Positions 39,755 to 53,300 of a stretch of DNA of 64,000 bases are shown one piece after another. Source of the DNA: Istiophorus platypterus. Lineage: Eukaryota > Chordata > Actinopteri > Istiophoriformes > Istiophoridae. Below the pieces are notes generated by a model. The model saw nothing but the letters and a program-made list of their open reading frames with translations. It was not told the origin of the DNA and ran no database searches. Position 1 is the stretch's first letter; the number at the start of each line of letters is the position of its first letter. Location: NCBI GenBank assembly GCA_016859345.1, contig CM029134.1:10713560-10777559 (forward strand), written 5' to 3'. The position numbers and the translations under genes are program-made.

Positions 39755-42700
39755 GTAAAGTTTGTCCCCACCGATGCGTGCGTGCGTCGATTGGGCCACT
39801 GCAATGATCAGCATCTCTGTTTGTTTGTGATGAGGAGAGAAGCTCGTGGATTGCTATCAGATGTTTTGGGGTTTGTTTTGACATTATTACTAGTATTGGT
39901 CATTATAGGACTGGATACAATTTGCTTGGCAATAAAATCAGTTTGACTGCATGTATTTAAAATCCTTTTCACACTTTCTCATAAAAAACGCTCATAGCTT
40001 GCAAAGGAGGCATAAGATCTGAATTAGAGGGAGACATCCTGTCTGTTCATATTCTTCCCTTTTTTCTGTGTTGAACAGACCATTCTAACATGGACACTAG
40101 CAAGTCATTGTGTTCATTTTTATACTTTGACTGACCAGTGATTTTAGTCCCTAAGAATCCTGGGATTTGAGTCACATAGGATCCTACATATTGCCTTGAC
40201 TGTCACTGTGTCTAAAGAGATTAAACGCAAAAAGTTATGAAAAAAGCAGCTACCAGTAAATGCGCTTAAATTTATAAAGCCTAAATTTATCTGTCTAAAT
40301 ATAAATGTAGCCTCAGCTGGGTCACCCGCTTTCCTGTGACTGAACCCAAGGTCTTTAACCATCTGTGCCTTTGCCGTTTCAGGAAACGCTGTTGGCGCCG
40401 TTGCGAAGGGGCAGACCGAGAGGAACTGCTCTCTGTCCCCACCGGTAAGACCAACCTGTGTATGGGAGCATTATGATTTTTGACAGTGATTGACAGGGTC
40501 GTCATTGACTTTATTCAATTAGAAAAATTAGGTAATTAAAAAAAAAAAAACAAGGGACCTGAAGGAAGTCAGAGGGTATTTCCCTATTATGAGTTTGATA
40601 CAGTTACAGCTGATGATAACTGCCCATGCACCACTGTTAATGATTACAGCGGGAGATACAGAAAGGGATGAGTCAGCGGTTCCTCGGGTTTTTAATTAAA
40701 TCTTAAGACTTTTCACACACTGGCTTCTCTCTTTTCGTGTGCGTGTGCGTGCGTGTGTCTGCGTGCGTGTGCGCCTGCGTGTTAACAGTACCTCCCCAGC
40801 ACGGCAGTGATAACTACTCTCCAGCTGCGGGAGTTACGGGAGCGGATGCCTGTCCTGAACATCTCCGCCTACATCATCCCCGGCACCGACGCTCACCTGG
40901 TACGTCCGCCGACCGTCACGACGACTTCATCTGGGTTTAAACCTCGTGCGTGTGTGTGCGTGCGTGTGCGTGTGCGCACGCACGAGTGTAACCCAGTCTC
41001 TTTCTCCGTCAGAGTGAGTATATCGCACCACGTGACGCCAGGGTGGCCTTCATGACCGGCTTCACGGGCTCCGCAGGTACGGTCCTACCCCTTTCCCGTC
41101 TCCTCCTCCTCCTCCTCCTCCTCCTCCTCCTCCATCCTCCTCCTCCTCCACATGACTCAACTCCACCACGTCCTAGACGCGCGGCCATGCGTCTCCTCCT
41201 CCTCCTCCTCCATCCTCCTCCTCCGTCATCATCCTCCTCCTCCATCCTCCACACGACTCATTACCGCTCGGCCATGCGTCTCCTCTTCCTCCGTCCCTCA
41301 TCCTCGTCCCCCGTCGTTCGTCCGCGCTCAGCCTCCCGCGAGGTCGTGGGATTGCGTTTCCACGCGCTGATAGAATAACGAATGCTCGTGCGTTTCACGG
41401 GTGGGACGACGAGGTTGATAAGATTTGCACCGAATTTCATAAAGATCAGACATTAAGGATCAGACATTCAAAGAAAAAACAAAAACCCAGGTCGGGTTCT
41501 GCTCAGCTGTTCCTACTCAAGTTCTTCTTTCTCCTGCGAGGGTACAACAGTGGAATGATAATGCCAGTCCTGATTATACATCCAGCACACATCGCCAGTT
41601 TGCTTCCTCCCCCCTTGCACACACCCATTTTTTTTCCAAGATTAGCTGGCCCATCACGTATTGTTCTAAGTTAACTCTGACATTTATAGTCGTTTGTAAA
41701 TTCACTGTCACTGCTGCCTTAGCCGTAACACATCTGCCGTCTGGCCCCTCTCCCCAGGCACTGCTGTTGTTACTCAGACCAAGGCCACTCTGTGGACGGA
41801 CAGCCGCTACTGGGTTCAAGCTGAGAGGCAGATGGACTGCAACTGGGAGCTGGAAAAAGATGGTGGGGAGTGATCATACTGTCACTCGTTTGTTATGACA
41901 GCGCAGGACATTTGGTTTTCCAATTGAATATCTGTGGTATCCGACGATCGGCTCCAAATATATACTGACAAATGCTGTTTATTATGGGATTCGGGTGATA
42001 AAAATAGTTCACGGATAAACAGAAGTCAGGGCATGTTTTGTCCTGCAAAACCACAGAATGTGTGATGCTAAAACAGTAAACTTAACAGCCATTGTTATAG
42101 TGGACAAAGGCGACTCGCATCTTACGATTTGCCTTGACACCCATAAGGGATAAAAAAAAAAAAAAAGCTCAAAGAAAACACACGAAATCACAACCAAACA
42201 CAAACATTATGAAGAAAAGGTTTGTATAAGTTTTTCACCCAGCACAAATTTATTTCCTGGGCAACTATAAAAACACATCAATTCATCAAGCATTCTTCAA
42301 TGAAGAGCTGAAAATCAGCTAAAAGTAATCAGTTAAGTTTTCACAAATGGAGTTAATGGCTACACGTAGTCTCATGAGAATATCCATTAGTGTTTGATTA
42401 CTCACAAATATTCTGCTGTGTTGTAACTTTGTTCTGCGGTTTTTTGTCCAACTGGCACCGTTTCTTTATCTGCTTGTGTTTTTTGTGCATGCGGCAGATT
42501 TCTTCATGCCACTTATGAGTCATAAAGAGTGGCGTGTTGTCTGGAAAATTTATTAAAAAGAATGAGCTCCAACACTGCACTATGTGACATGTTCCTTCAT
42601 TACCTGAATAGGCAGTGGAGTTTATTTTGAGTCAACCCCACATTGTGTCCCGCTGCCTTAAATACTCCAAAGAGCACCAAATGTGTATTTTTACGAACCT

Positions 42701-43830
42701 GAAAATATTCCCCAAGAAATGCATTGACCAGTTTTAGTGGGAACAAATGTGCTTTGGGCTGAAAGCCGCAGTCAGCACAAGGGAAGTTAAGGTTTTGAGA
42801 GACAGATTGACAAAACATTGGCTCGGTCTTTTTGAGGGATTTGTCGACACTAACAAAAGTACAGATTGCTTGCAGCCTTGTGCTGATCTCTCTGAGCTAT
42901 TTTTGATTTTTGACGTCAACAGCTCTGACACAATTTCTGCTTTTACTGTAGTTACACAATATTTCTAACACTGTGCTTAAACTACTTTATACATTGGTGT
43001 AACAAGTACACAGCATTAAGTTTTCCTCTGTTTTTTCGTTTTTTTTTTTATTATTAAAACTGTTTCTCACAATGTAAGTCACTCCTATATAACATTTTGT
43101 AACAGAATATGGGCCAGAAAGTGATGTTTCACTGTGTATAAATGTAATAGAATATATCTTTGTGCGCAATATTTTGTCTAAACACAGTAAAACAAGTTGC
43201 ACCTTTAAATCTTCATTTTTTGAAGTGTAGTCAAGAAGTATTAATGTTTTCTGAAACAGAACGACCACATCAATAGAAATTACAACGTGTGATCAGCTTT
43301 TACTTTAGTGAAACTGGTAAACTGTCTTATCTCTCAGTCCACATTTTGTTAAAGTGTTGTCACTTTCTCCCCAGTCAATAATAACTTGACTGCTTCTGTC
43401 ATGTGTGATGTTCCCCAGTGTCCATCAGCAGTATAGCAGAGTGGCTCATCTCTGAGGTCCCACCAGGCGGCCGGATCGGCTTTGACCCCTTCCTCTTCTC
43501 CCTCAGTGAGTGTCTATTCTCCATCCCTCCTGTCAGTCCCGGTTAATGTCAATAAACTGCTCGCATAAGTAGATGGAAAATTATTGACGGAGCCTCCAGG
43601 CGCCACGCAGACTGTTTGCTTGTGATTGATTCGGTTCATTGTGTGTAATCATCTGCAATTTCCTCCGTTAGAGACGCAGGAGGACTATGACATCAATCTG
43701 CAGTCAAGCAATCGCAGCCTCAAGTCTATCCCCGCTAACCTGGTCGACCTAGTGTGGAAGGAGAGGCCCCCCATCCCACCTGACAACCTCACCCGCCTGC
43801 CAGACAGAGTCATACGTGGGTTTCCTTGTA

Positions 43831-43873
<43 letters not shown>

Positions 43874-44336
43874 GGCTGTGCTGTACATTCATGCTCACTG
43901 AGGTCTTTATCTATGTGCTGATAAATACCTGCAAACTGAACAGTGGGCAATAAGTGTCTCCACAAACACAGCCATAAACAGCCTGACCATGTTTTTTTTT
44001 TTTTTATGGCCGGCTGACAGATCAAATACTAACTTAGAGGGAATAGGAGAACCTCCAGATAAGGATGTTGTCTGGATGTCCATTGGCCTTAATAGTCTTT
44101 ATGGTCAGGGAATAGATAAATGGAACCAATGGAGAGCATCATAAACTTAATGGTCTGTTTGTGTGCATACATTTGACTACAATCTGATAAAAAAAAAACA
44201 TCCTATATAGTGGTTTAAGTAAGTCTTTTGTAAATCCTTGTTTGGATGTATTTGACTGGAGAGAGAGTCCATAAAGTAATTCAAAATCGCAGATGACACA
44301 AAAGTCAAGAAAAGGGCAAAGTTCCTGGAAGAGGAC

Positions 44337-44389
<53 letters not shown>

Positions 44390-47300
44390 TGTGTGTGTGT
44401 GTGTTTGTGCACCTAGTAGGAAGCATCACATTTACAGAAGGCAACACTATTCACTGCAACCAATCTTTTAAAAAAACCAAACAAACACATGTAACGTGAA
44501 TCTTGTCTCTCCTAGTGACAAACCAACATAGAATCTATTAAGCTGTATAAGATGTTTGAGCAGAAACACTGATAAACGTACTATAACCAACCGGCTCAGC
44601 TCCAGACAGCATAAAAACAAACTGGAGGCTCGTTTGTGAACATAGTGGAACATTTAACAGGATTATGGTTGGTGGGGGCCATAATAGAGCTATAAGAGAG
44701 AGAAAACTGGACTTAAATTCACAATCAATGACAATGTTGCTTTATATCTGCTGGATGTGTAAATAGAAATAGATGGATCATGAGAAAATGGGCGCAGACA
44801 GGTAAAAGGCCTCTGACCTCTCCTATACAGGGCCCCAAGCTCTGTGGTTTTTTTGATTCTCTTTGTGGTCATTGACATCGTTTTGAAGTCATTTTTAGAC
44901 TCTGTGTTTTTTTATGTCTTTTAACTGAGCACTATGACTCTCAAGCAAGAAATATAAACAGTTGCTAGGGCACATGGGCACAGGTTCAGGGGGCCCCAAG
45001 AAGTCAAGGCCCCCTGGACTTGTGCCCTGTCGGCCTGTTTGGTAATTCATCCTTTTTAAAATAGGCAATGTTAAGAATTTTACCATATCAACTTTATGAG
45101 GCCATAATATGTTGGTGTTGTGGTTTCAGCTTGATGAGCTACCACCTTATGAACCAAAAAAAAAAAAAACAACGAACACAGGTTTAATAACAGTTATGGT
45201 GCAGATACATAATAAAACCTTTTTTGTGTGTCCAACACAAATTAGCATCAAGTGTTTATTTGTTATGTGGAGGCAAATAAAAGCCAAATTTGTGTTTTTG
45301 CAGAAAGGACCTGGCAGGTAAAAGTGGAGAACATACGGAATCAGATGAGGGACAGTCCATACCAACCCACAGCTCTTCTGCTGTCAGCGCTGGATGAAAC
45401 AGCCTGTAAGTGACTCAAACTTTGTCCGTGAAGCTGCTCAGATGTTTTTCAATAAATCATGTCGCTGATTTAGAAAAAAATCAGTAGAAAAGACACAACC
45501 AAACAAAGCACAAACACAACTTAGCTTGCATTGCTGCAGTCTGATGTGGATGCTTATGATGGATAATCTGACTGACAGAATTATAACATGTTAAAGTAGT
45601 TTAATACAAATCTTACAACTAGGGTTGTTGGTTCCAGTAACTAGTAATACACAGGTACTGAAGCAGGGTTTAGACTATTCAGTTCAGAATGCTGTAAATG
45701 AAACAGCGTATTATTCAAAAGCTTCCTCCTTATATCCCGCGCAGGATGAGTGCTGGGCTTCGGACCTTTACCGGTGTCTGACCACAGAATTAGCGAGTCT
45801 GATTTCAGTGGCAGGAGCACAGAAAAAGTCAAGAACATGAAACACAGGCACTGGATGCAATCAGATGATGTAAATGAATGTGTTAGCTGCTGCTGACAGT
45901 CTAGGGTTTTGTGTATCTGTGTTTTTTAGGGCTGTTTAATCTGCGTGGCAATGACATCCCATACAATCCCTTCTTCTACTCCTACACACTGCTCACAATG
46001 GATAAAATCTGGTAAATCCATTTTTCAAGGATTACATGCAAACATGCAGAATCCTCTCAGTGTTTTTTCCTCATGTCTCTGTTCCTGTAACTTCCATCAG
46101 CAACGATAGACACAAACCTTTTTTTTTTTACATTTTGAATATGGACATATAACATTTTTCTTTGCTTAAATCACTTCTTTTATGAACCGCTTCTTGTATT
46201 TTCCCTTCTACAACATCTACCAGGCTCTTTCTCCACATCAAAAGAGTGACAGAGGAGTTGAAGGTGTACCTGAACACCTCCTGTGATGGGTCCCTCTGTG
46301 TGCAGCTAAAAAGCTACGACGACGTTCGAAATCATTTAAAGGAATATGTGGCCCAGCCTGGGGTTAAAGTGTGGATCGGCACCGAGTACACAAACTATGC
46401 ACTTTATGAGATCATTACACCAGAGGTAAGCAGATATTTGATTTCATAATATGCTGGAATGCATAATTTCATCCTCTTTTGGTAATAAAGATTTGAATGA
46501 ATCTGTATTTTATCATTAAGGAAACTGTCATGAGTCACACTCATATTTCCCTCAGGACATGGTGGAGACCAAAACAGAGCTAAGAGAGAGGGCTGAAAAT
46601 CTGCATTTGGCCAAAAATGCTACTCCACATGAAATAAATAATGATACTCTGTGTCTGCAGGATGTGTAAAATGTTCACTGACACATTAACTGACAAAACT
46701 TCATGAGGCGATATGTCATTGTAGAGTTTACAGCTTACAGCTTATTTAGCTGTAGCAAAAAAAAAAAACAAAACAATGAATGAATGTTAAAATGGATGTG
46801 AATTAGACAAGGCCATTTATCAGTAGATCACCAAGCTGCACATTCAATACGTAGAATCATTAGCTTCCAAAGACTAAATAACTACTCATTGCCTCATAAT
46901 AGCAATAAACCATGCAGCGTTTGTAAGTACATGCACACAAAGAAATAACAATTCTAAAATAGGGTTTTTTTCAAAAGTAGAAAGCTCATCCCTCCTATAT
47001 GTTTGTGTGTGTGTGTGGGGGGGGGTGACATCCAGTGACATGTACTATTAAGCTTTATATTTTTTGCGATAATTACAATTGTTTCTCTGCATCATGTAGG
47101 ACAAACTAATGACGAGCTCCTACTCTCCTGTGTTGACGACTAAAGCCATCAAAGATGAGACGGAGCAGCGAATCCTGAGGGACGCTCACGTATGTCACCT
47201 GCACACAGACATAAACGGGTTACACACAGGCATAACACCATGTACCACATGCACACATCCACATGGTTATTTTGTAATTAACTATAAGGAAGCGCTTGTG

Positions 47301-50300
47301 GTTGTTCATTATGAAGCTTTAATTTTGCTCAACCAGACAAGAGCCTCTAATACGTTTATGCGAGAGCATTATCTTTACAGGAATTCATTACTCAGTTTAC
47401 TGTCAAACCAGTGGGAGAGATATGAATTGGTTTTCGCAGGTAGCTGGAACGCTTCAGTGAACACACGCATTGCTGCGTTTATTTCCCCCCTGTAAAGATG
47501 TCTGAACAGACTTCCTTTCATTGCGTGTGTGGCTGTTGCTCCCGGCAGGTGAGGGACGCAGTTGCAGTCATCCAACTTCTGATGTGGTTGGAGAAAGCTG
47601 TGCCCGAGGGGAAGGAGACGGAGCTGACAGCGTCAGCATACGTCAATATGTGCCGCAGGTGAGAGAAGTAGGATACTGAATGTACGCTAAAGAGCATAGA
47701 AAATATATAGCAAAGTAACATAAAAGCAGAGACCAATAATGACACAGAAGTTCAAACTCAGAAATGTCCATCAATTTTTTAAAAAATCCAGAAACCTTAT
47801 ACACTCAGTTCACAGTGAGGTTTTACAGCTACAATAAACATCGTTACAGCAAACAGAAGGACAGCAGAGACCCGAGCTTTGATACTATCTCTGCAAGTGG
47901 ACCCAATGCTGCTCTTGCCCATTACAGGTAAGATTAACTCCGATTCTTCTCATTTTTCGATCACTTTATCTTTTGATTTTTATCCAAGTATATGATTATC
48001 TCATCTTTGTCTCTTTCAAAGCATTGTTTTTAGATAGTTACCTCTCCTAGGGGTGAGTTCAAGGACACTCAGGCATCCAAATTTTGAGAATTGACTGCTG
48101 ACATTTGGTTTATGTCCCCTGCTGTCCAGAAGAAAAATATCTTTCAGATCAGAGACATTTGGAATAAGACTTAATTAAAAAACGTTGAATTAATGTCAAC
48201 ACTGGTAACGGTCCATATATTTATTGCTGGCAACATATCCCTTAAAACCAAAAATAACAATGAATTTGTACCCAACTGGCAAGAATTTACCTGTGCAGCC
48301 AAAGCCTGACATTAGTTAATTCTCTGTGCCATAGAGCTCCACTGTCCAAAAAATATTAAACACAAAAATGGGCTCTGTAGTTCATTTTCAGTCAGTTGAA
48401 CATAAAATTCACTGTTCTGTTTTATAAATACCCTCTAGTGAACCAAATGTCTACTAATCCAACACTGAAAACAGTCCCTAACCAACAGTAAACAGTTTAC
48501 TGCTGTTCAGGTAACATCTGTTAAAGACTACAGTGTCGAGCTGTTTTGGTAATGGGCAAGCCTTATGTAAATTGAAGCTTTTATTCAATATACTTATATT
48601 CCCTTTTTTTGGAGTTTCAGTCGCAGTAGCCTGGAATCTTGTTGTCTCATAGTGGTCAATTCTAGGAATTTAGCATTTTAGCAGTAAAATATTTTTTAAT
48701 TAGTCAAATGTTTTTTAATTTTTATTTTATTTTAATCTGTCCTTATCCAGGTCCAGATCTATTCACTGATTAGTTATATTACTAGGGACTGTTGTTGTTA
48801 TGGAGAGCAAGGCCAGAGAACCCAAGTGCACACACAGACTCAAGATATTTACTGTCATTTCACATTAGTTGATCAGGTAACTGGAATACCGCTGGGGCTG
48901 GGGCTGGGGCTGGGGCTGGGGCTGGCCGGGGGCAAAGGGAACGCATCCAGGAGAGAATGGCCAGGAGGGACAGGGTAGCAGACTGTACCAGGCAATGGAG
49001 GCAAGATGGAGGAAGCAGGAACCACGATCTGGCAGGATGAGGCCGAACTGAATATTTGAAGGGGGGGGGGCGTAATTGTAGGGATGAGGTGCAGCTGGTT
49101 GTGTTCTGCTCCGACTCCAGCACACCTGCAGATAATCACAAAGACAGAGACAGATACACCCAGAGAGAGAGAGAGAGAGGGAGAGAGAGCTACTCAGGGG
49201 ATGGAGGAGCTTACTATGGCTGTGAGTGAATGCGGCAGCTTTCATATACAACTGGGGGGTACGGACGAAAATATGATATAAATGTGAGTAAATTCATCAA
49301 TCAGAGGGTCCTGGTGCTCCTATTATTTCCTGTTTTGCTGTGTTGCAGCCCAACAGAGGAAACCAGCAGGAGACTTACAGTTGATGAGATGTACCTGATC
49401 GACTCCGGTGGCCAGTATCTGTGAGTAAAAACATGCTCTGCTCACGCTCACACTGTTACAGTTTCAGTTCACGTCGCCTACATTTATAATGAGTCATCAT
49501 GTCTCTCACTCACACTACTAGAGATGGGACTACTGACATCACTCGGACAGTTCACTGGGGAACCCCCACAGCGATGCAAAGGGTAACACTGTTAAAGTCA
49601 TATCGAAAATATGGTTTTCTGGAGATATTTACATTTTTAAAACACAAGAGACTGCTTAAATGGACTGCAGTCGATCTCTAAAGTTTCCCTCTGCCACCAC
49701 TCTGCTAATAAAAATTTGTTCCCGACAGAATTCTAATTAATTAACATTATCATAAGATAAGATGACACTTTCTTGATCCCATACCTCATTATGTCTTACA
49801 GCAGCAAAAATGAAATTAAATATATACAGAAACAAAAAAGGAAATAGTAAGCAGAAAATGTATTGTGCATTAAAATGAAATAAAAGGTTGCATGTGGTAT
49901 TGTATAGAATTATGCTTAAAGTGCATTAATTAGAAGTATAACATAATATGATAAGTGTGTAGTTTTATGGTGCAGCATTGTATAATTTTATAAACCAGAA
50001 ATTTGTTTTTTTCTTGTTTTTTTTTTTTTTTTTTTGTCTGTAGAAATCTTTTGCAGTCATCTTCTTCCGCAAAACATTTAATACCACATAATCCAAACAA
50101 TTCCTGTAAAACACTCTTCCCCTGTCATGTGTCTCACTTCACAGGAGGCCTTCACTCGAGTCCTCATGGGAAACATCGAGATATCACGGACCATATTTCC
50201 CTCAGGGACAAGAGGTGGGAATAAATAACACTCGTGCATCTTTGAAATGAGATTTACAATGATCCAGCTCGTCCCGGTTTCACCACTAGAGAGCCCTGTT

Positions 50301-53300
50301 CCTCCATGTGTTATGATTGTTGGAGCCTATGTGTCCCTCTATCAGCAGCAGGATGTTTAATACACGCTCTCCGCGTGGCCTTTGTTTATCGACAGGTATA
50401 AATATGGAGATGCTGGCTCGCCGGGCTTTGTGGGAGGTGGGCCTGAACTACGGCCACGGCACCGGTCATGGTGTTGGAAACTACTTCGGAGTTCATGAGT
50501 GTATGGCCCCTTTTACTTTCCATTTGTCCTCGAGATGATCTAACCCCCAGTTTTAAACTGATGTTTTGTATTCAGCATTGACATTGTTACTGATACAAAC
50601 ATAATTCATCTTTTCAGAAAAGGGTCGTGATCATGATGCACAAGAGGCTGTTTGAGAATTTACATCAAACTGATCTTACACTGTCCTGCTTATATCCTTG
50701 AGTCAGAAAAACTAACAAGCTGAAAAGCAAAATCGTATTTGAACACCATTATCTTGCTTGATGAAACAGCTGGAAACCCCTGTAAAATAGTTTAGGGAGA
50801 CGGTTGGAATTGGTGTCGTGAGTTTGAACTTAAACACTATCAGTGTGTTCATTTCTGACTATTCCTGTATGTAGAACTGCAACTAACTTGGTTAACCATT
50901 TAGCCTAGAAACCATTTAACAGTGTCATTCACAATATCCCAGAGCCCCAGGTGACAGATTTAAACATCTTTATTCATTTATCTATTTATTTTTTATCGTC
51001 TCACCATGGATTCTAAAATACAAAGAGATTCGGTTTACAGTGAGATGCACCAAATCCTCAAACTGGAAGAGCTATGGCCCGAGAATGACGGCATTTTCCC
51101 TTCAGTTACCATGTCATTATCAAAATAGTTGCCAATTAGACAACCCATCAATGAAATGACTAACTGTTGCAGCCCTACTTGTATGTTTAGGCAGAGTGTA
51201 GGCGCACTGGATTATCACTCCCAAAACTTCACTCGAACGAAGAATGTGATGACTTGATCACATAAATCGCAAAAAACAGTCACAGTAATCACACAAAATA
51301 TATTCAAAAATACAAAATATATTCAAAAATATTTTGGTAACTTTTGAGTAAAAATACTTTAGATATTCCTTAAAAAGAGAGGTAGAGCACAACAAGACAA
51401 ACTACCAAATTATGCTGAGTCATCCTGAGTTGCAGTAAAATATGGTATAAGTAAAATACCCTAGTTTGTAACTCTACTGAAACAGCTAAGAATGGAAGGG
51501 ATTGTGAATGTATGCAAATTAAACTTTTTAACTTTGTTTGCACGTGGTTTACTGTGAAATAATCTGTATTTTGATCATGGAATATCGTTATACATTTGCA
51601 GGGCCAGTCGGCTTTCAGGGCAACAACATTCCCTTTCGAGCAGGAATGTTCACATCTATAGGTAAGAAAATAAAACAAACATCAAGATCACTTTTATGAA
51701 ACGAATGGCTCAAATGTTAGAACGTAGAACGTACCAAACTGATAATGGTTTTCTTTTAGAACCTGGATATTACAAGGAGAATGACTTTGGGATTCGGATT
51801 GAAGATGTTGCTGTGATCGTCCCTGTCCAAACAAAGGTAGATGTAGAGAGTGTTGCCGAACAAGCCAAAAGCTTTATGACAACAGTTTTCAATTTAAAGT
51901 TTGATATTAGCAGAGTAGATAGTGACTGAATAACATCTACCTCTGTGTTTTGCTTCCCCTCAGTATGGTCATAACTTTTTGACCTTTGAGACCGTGTCAC
52001 TGGTTCCATATGACAGAAAGCTGATTGACACTTCTCTCCTCAGCTCAGAACAGGTAGGAAATAGATTAATGTGTAATCCACTTCTTATCAACAATATATC
52101 TGATAAAAAGTTAGTTGAAATTCACCGTCTCTTCAATTCCCATTAACAAAGGTCTAAGGTGAGTTCACTTCCTCAGAGCTATGATCAGTTTTCTTCTTAA
52201 AAAAAGACTTCTTAAAAAAGACTTTAATCTATCTCTCCTGAGAGTGCTGGTTTCCTCTTAAATTCCCCCTTTAACACTTGAGAGAGGCTAAGACTTAGCC
52301 TCTCTGCAGCTCAGGAATGGAAACACATGCTGCGAAACCAAAACTGTGTGTAAAGTTTAACTTCTGTGTTTTGTTTCTTTTCATCAGAGGAAAAACAAAG
52401 ATAATGTTTTTTTGCGTCATTGTAGAGTACAGAAATTTTTATCATTTTCAGAAACAAAGAGGAACTATGTTGTATTTTGGCTCATGCAAAATTTGAGTTT
52501 ACCTTTTTTTTTTTTTTCAACTTTAATTACTGCACATCATCCATCTATGCACACAACAGGTTTGAGAGTTATTTTACTTTGTTACAAAAGTATTGCCATT
52601 TGAACTTAATGTGAAAATTATTTATTATATCAGTCACAGGGGCCCTTTCCTGCAGAATAAGTAATTTTACTATTTATAATATAGTCAATAATACTTCTGT
52701 AATTTTATTTAAGAAGTTTGAATGCAGAACTTTTACCTATAATAGTGTATTTTTGCATTTTGGTATTGGTATTTTCATTTAAGTGATGATTTTGGGGCTC
52801 CTTCAATCACTTTTGACATAATATTAATAATGCATTTTGTATTTTTTGAACAGGTAGCAGGTATACACAAAACAAACGTGGTCCAAGTATTGTTTCCTGT
52901 GGAACACTGTATCTAACCCTAGAACAAGACAGGATTATTGAATGCTTATGTTTATTTTTGTGTGCTATCCAGTGTATACTCCTAATTTTGAATTAAGTTC
53001 ATCCAATTGATATGTAACATTAAGCAAAGCTATTTGGTTTTACACGCCAGCGGTGTAAATCGTTAAGTTTAGTTTCTGACTGTCACTGAGATTGGTCTTC
53101 TCTCTCCAGATTCAATGGCTGAATGAATATTACAAGACAATCCGGAAGGTGGTGGGTCCTGAGCTGGACAGCCAGGGACTACATGAGGAGAAGGACTGGA
53201 TGCTCAGAAACACGGAGCCCTTCATGGCCTCTGGATCTTCAGCATCCGTCTGTTCCTCCTCGCTGACCCTCATTACTCTGGCAGTCGCTCTGCTCCACAA

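Larger units (their letters stand above)
45406..47099 (+). other. xpnpep2 introns 8-10
   Basis: Introns of 524, 212 and 674 bp around exons 9 and 10. Short GT and poly-G tracts lie near 47,004-47,026. Nothing else recognised. Confidence 0.75.

Noticed and set aside
39431..39946. 171-codon frame on the + strand crossing the xpnpep2 start region
   Set aside because: Its first half is poly-Glu/Arg from the GGA/GA tract and it continues through the exon 1 donor. The real coding frame starts at 39,706 with a signal peptide.
47810..47849. Alternative upstream AG acceptors for xpnpep2 exon 13 (e.g. after TTTTACAG)
   Set aside because: They would break the reading frame or insert sequence not found in the family. 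Only the acceptor at 47,849 restores the SKQ...ISASG sequence.
48865..49251. 128-codon frame on the - strand with Pro-Gln repeats
   Set aside because: Produced by the GGGGCT minisatellite and a GA-repeat inside xpnpep2 intron 13. No family resemblance.
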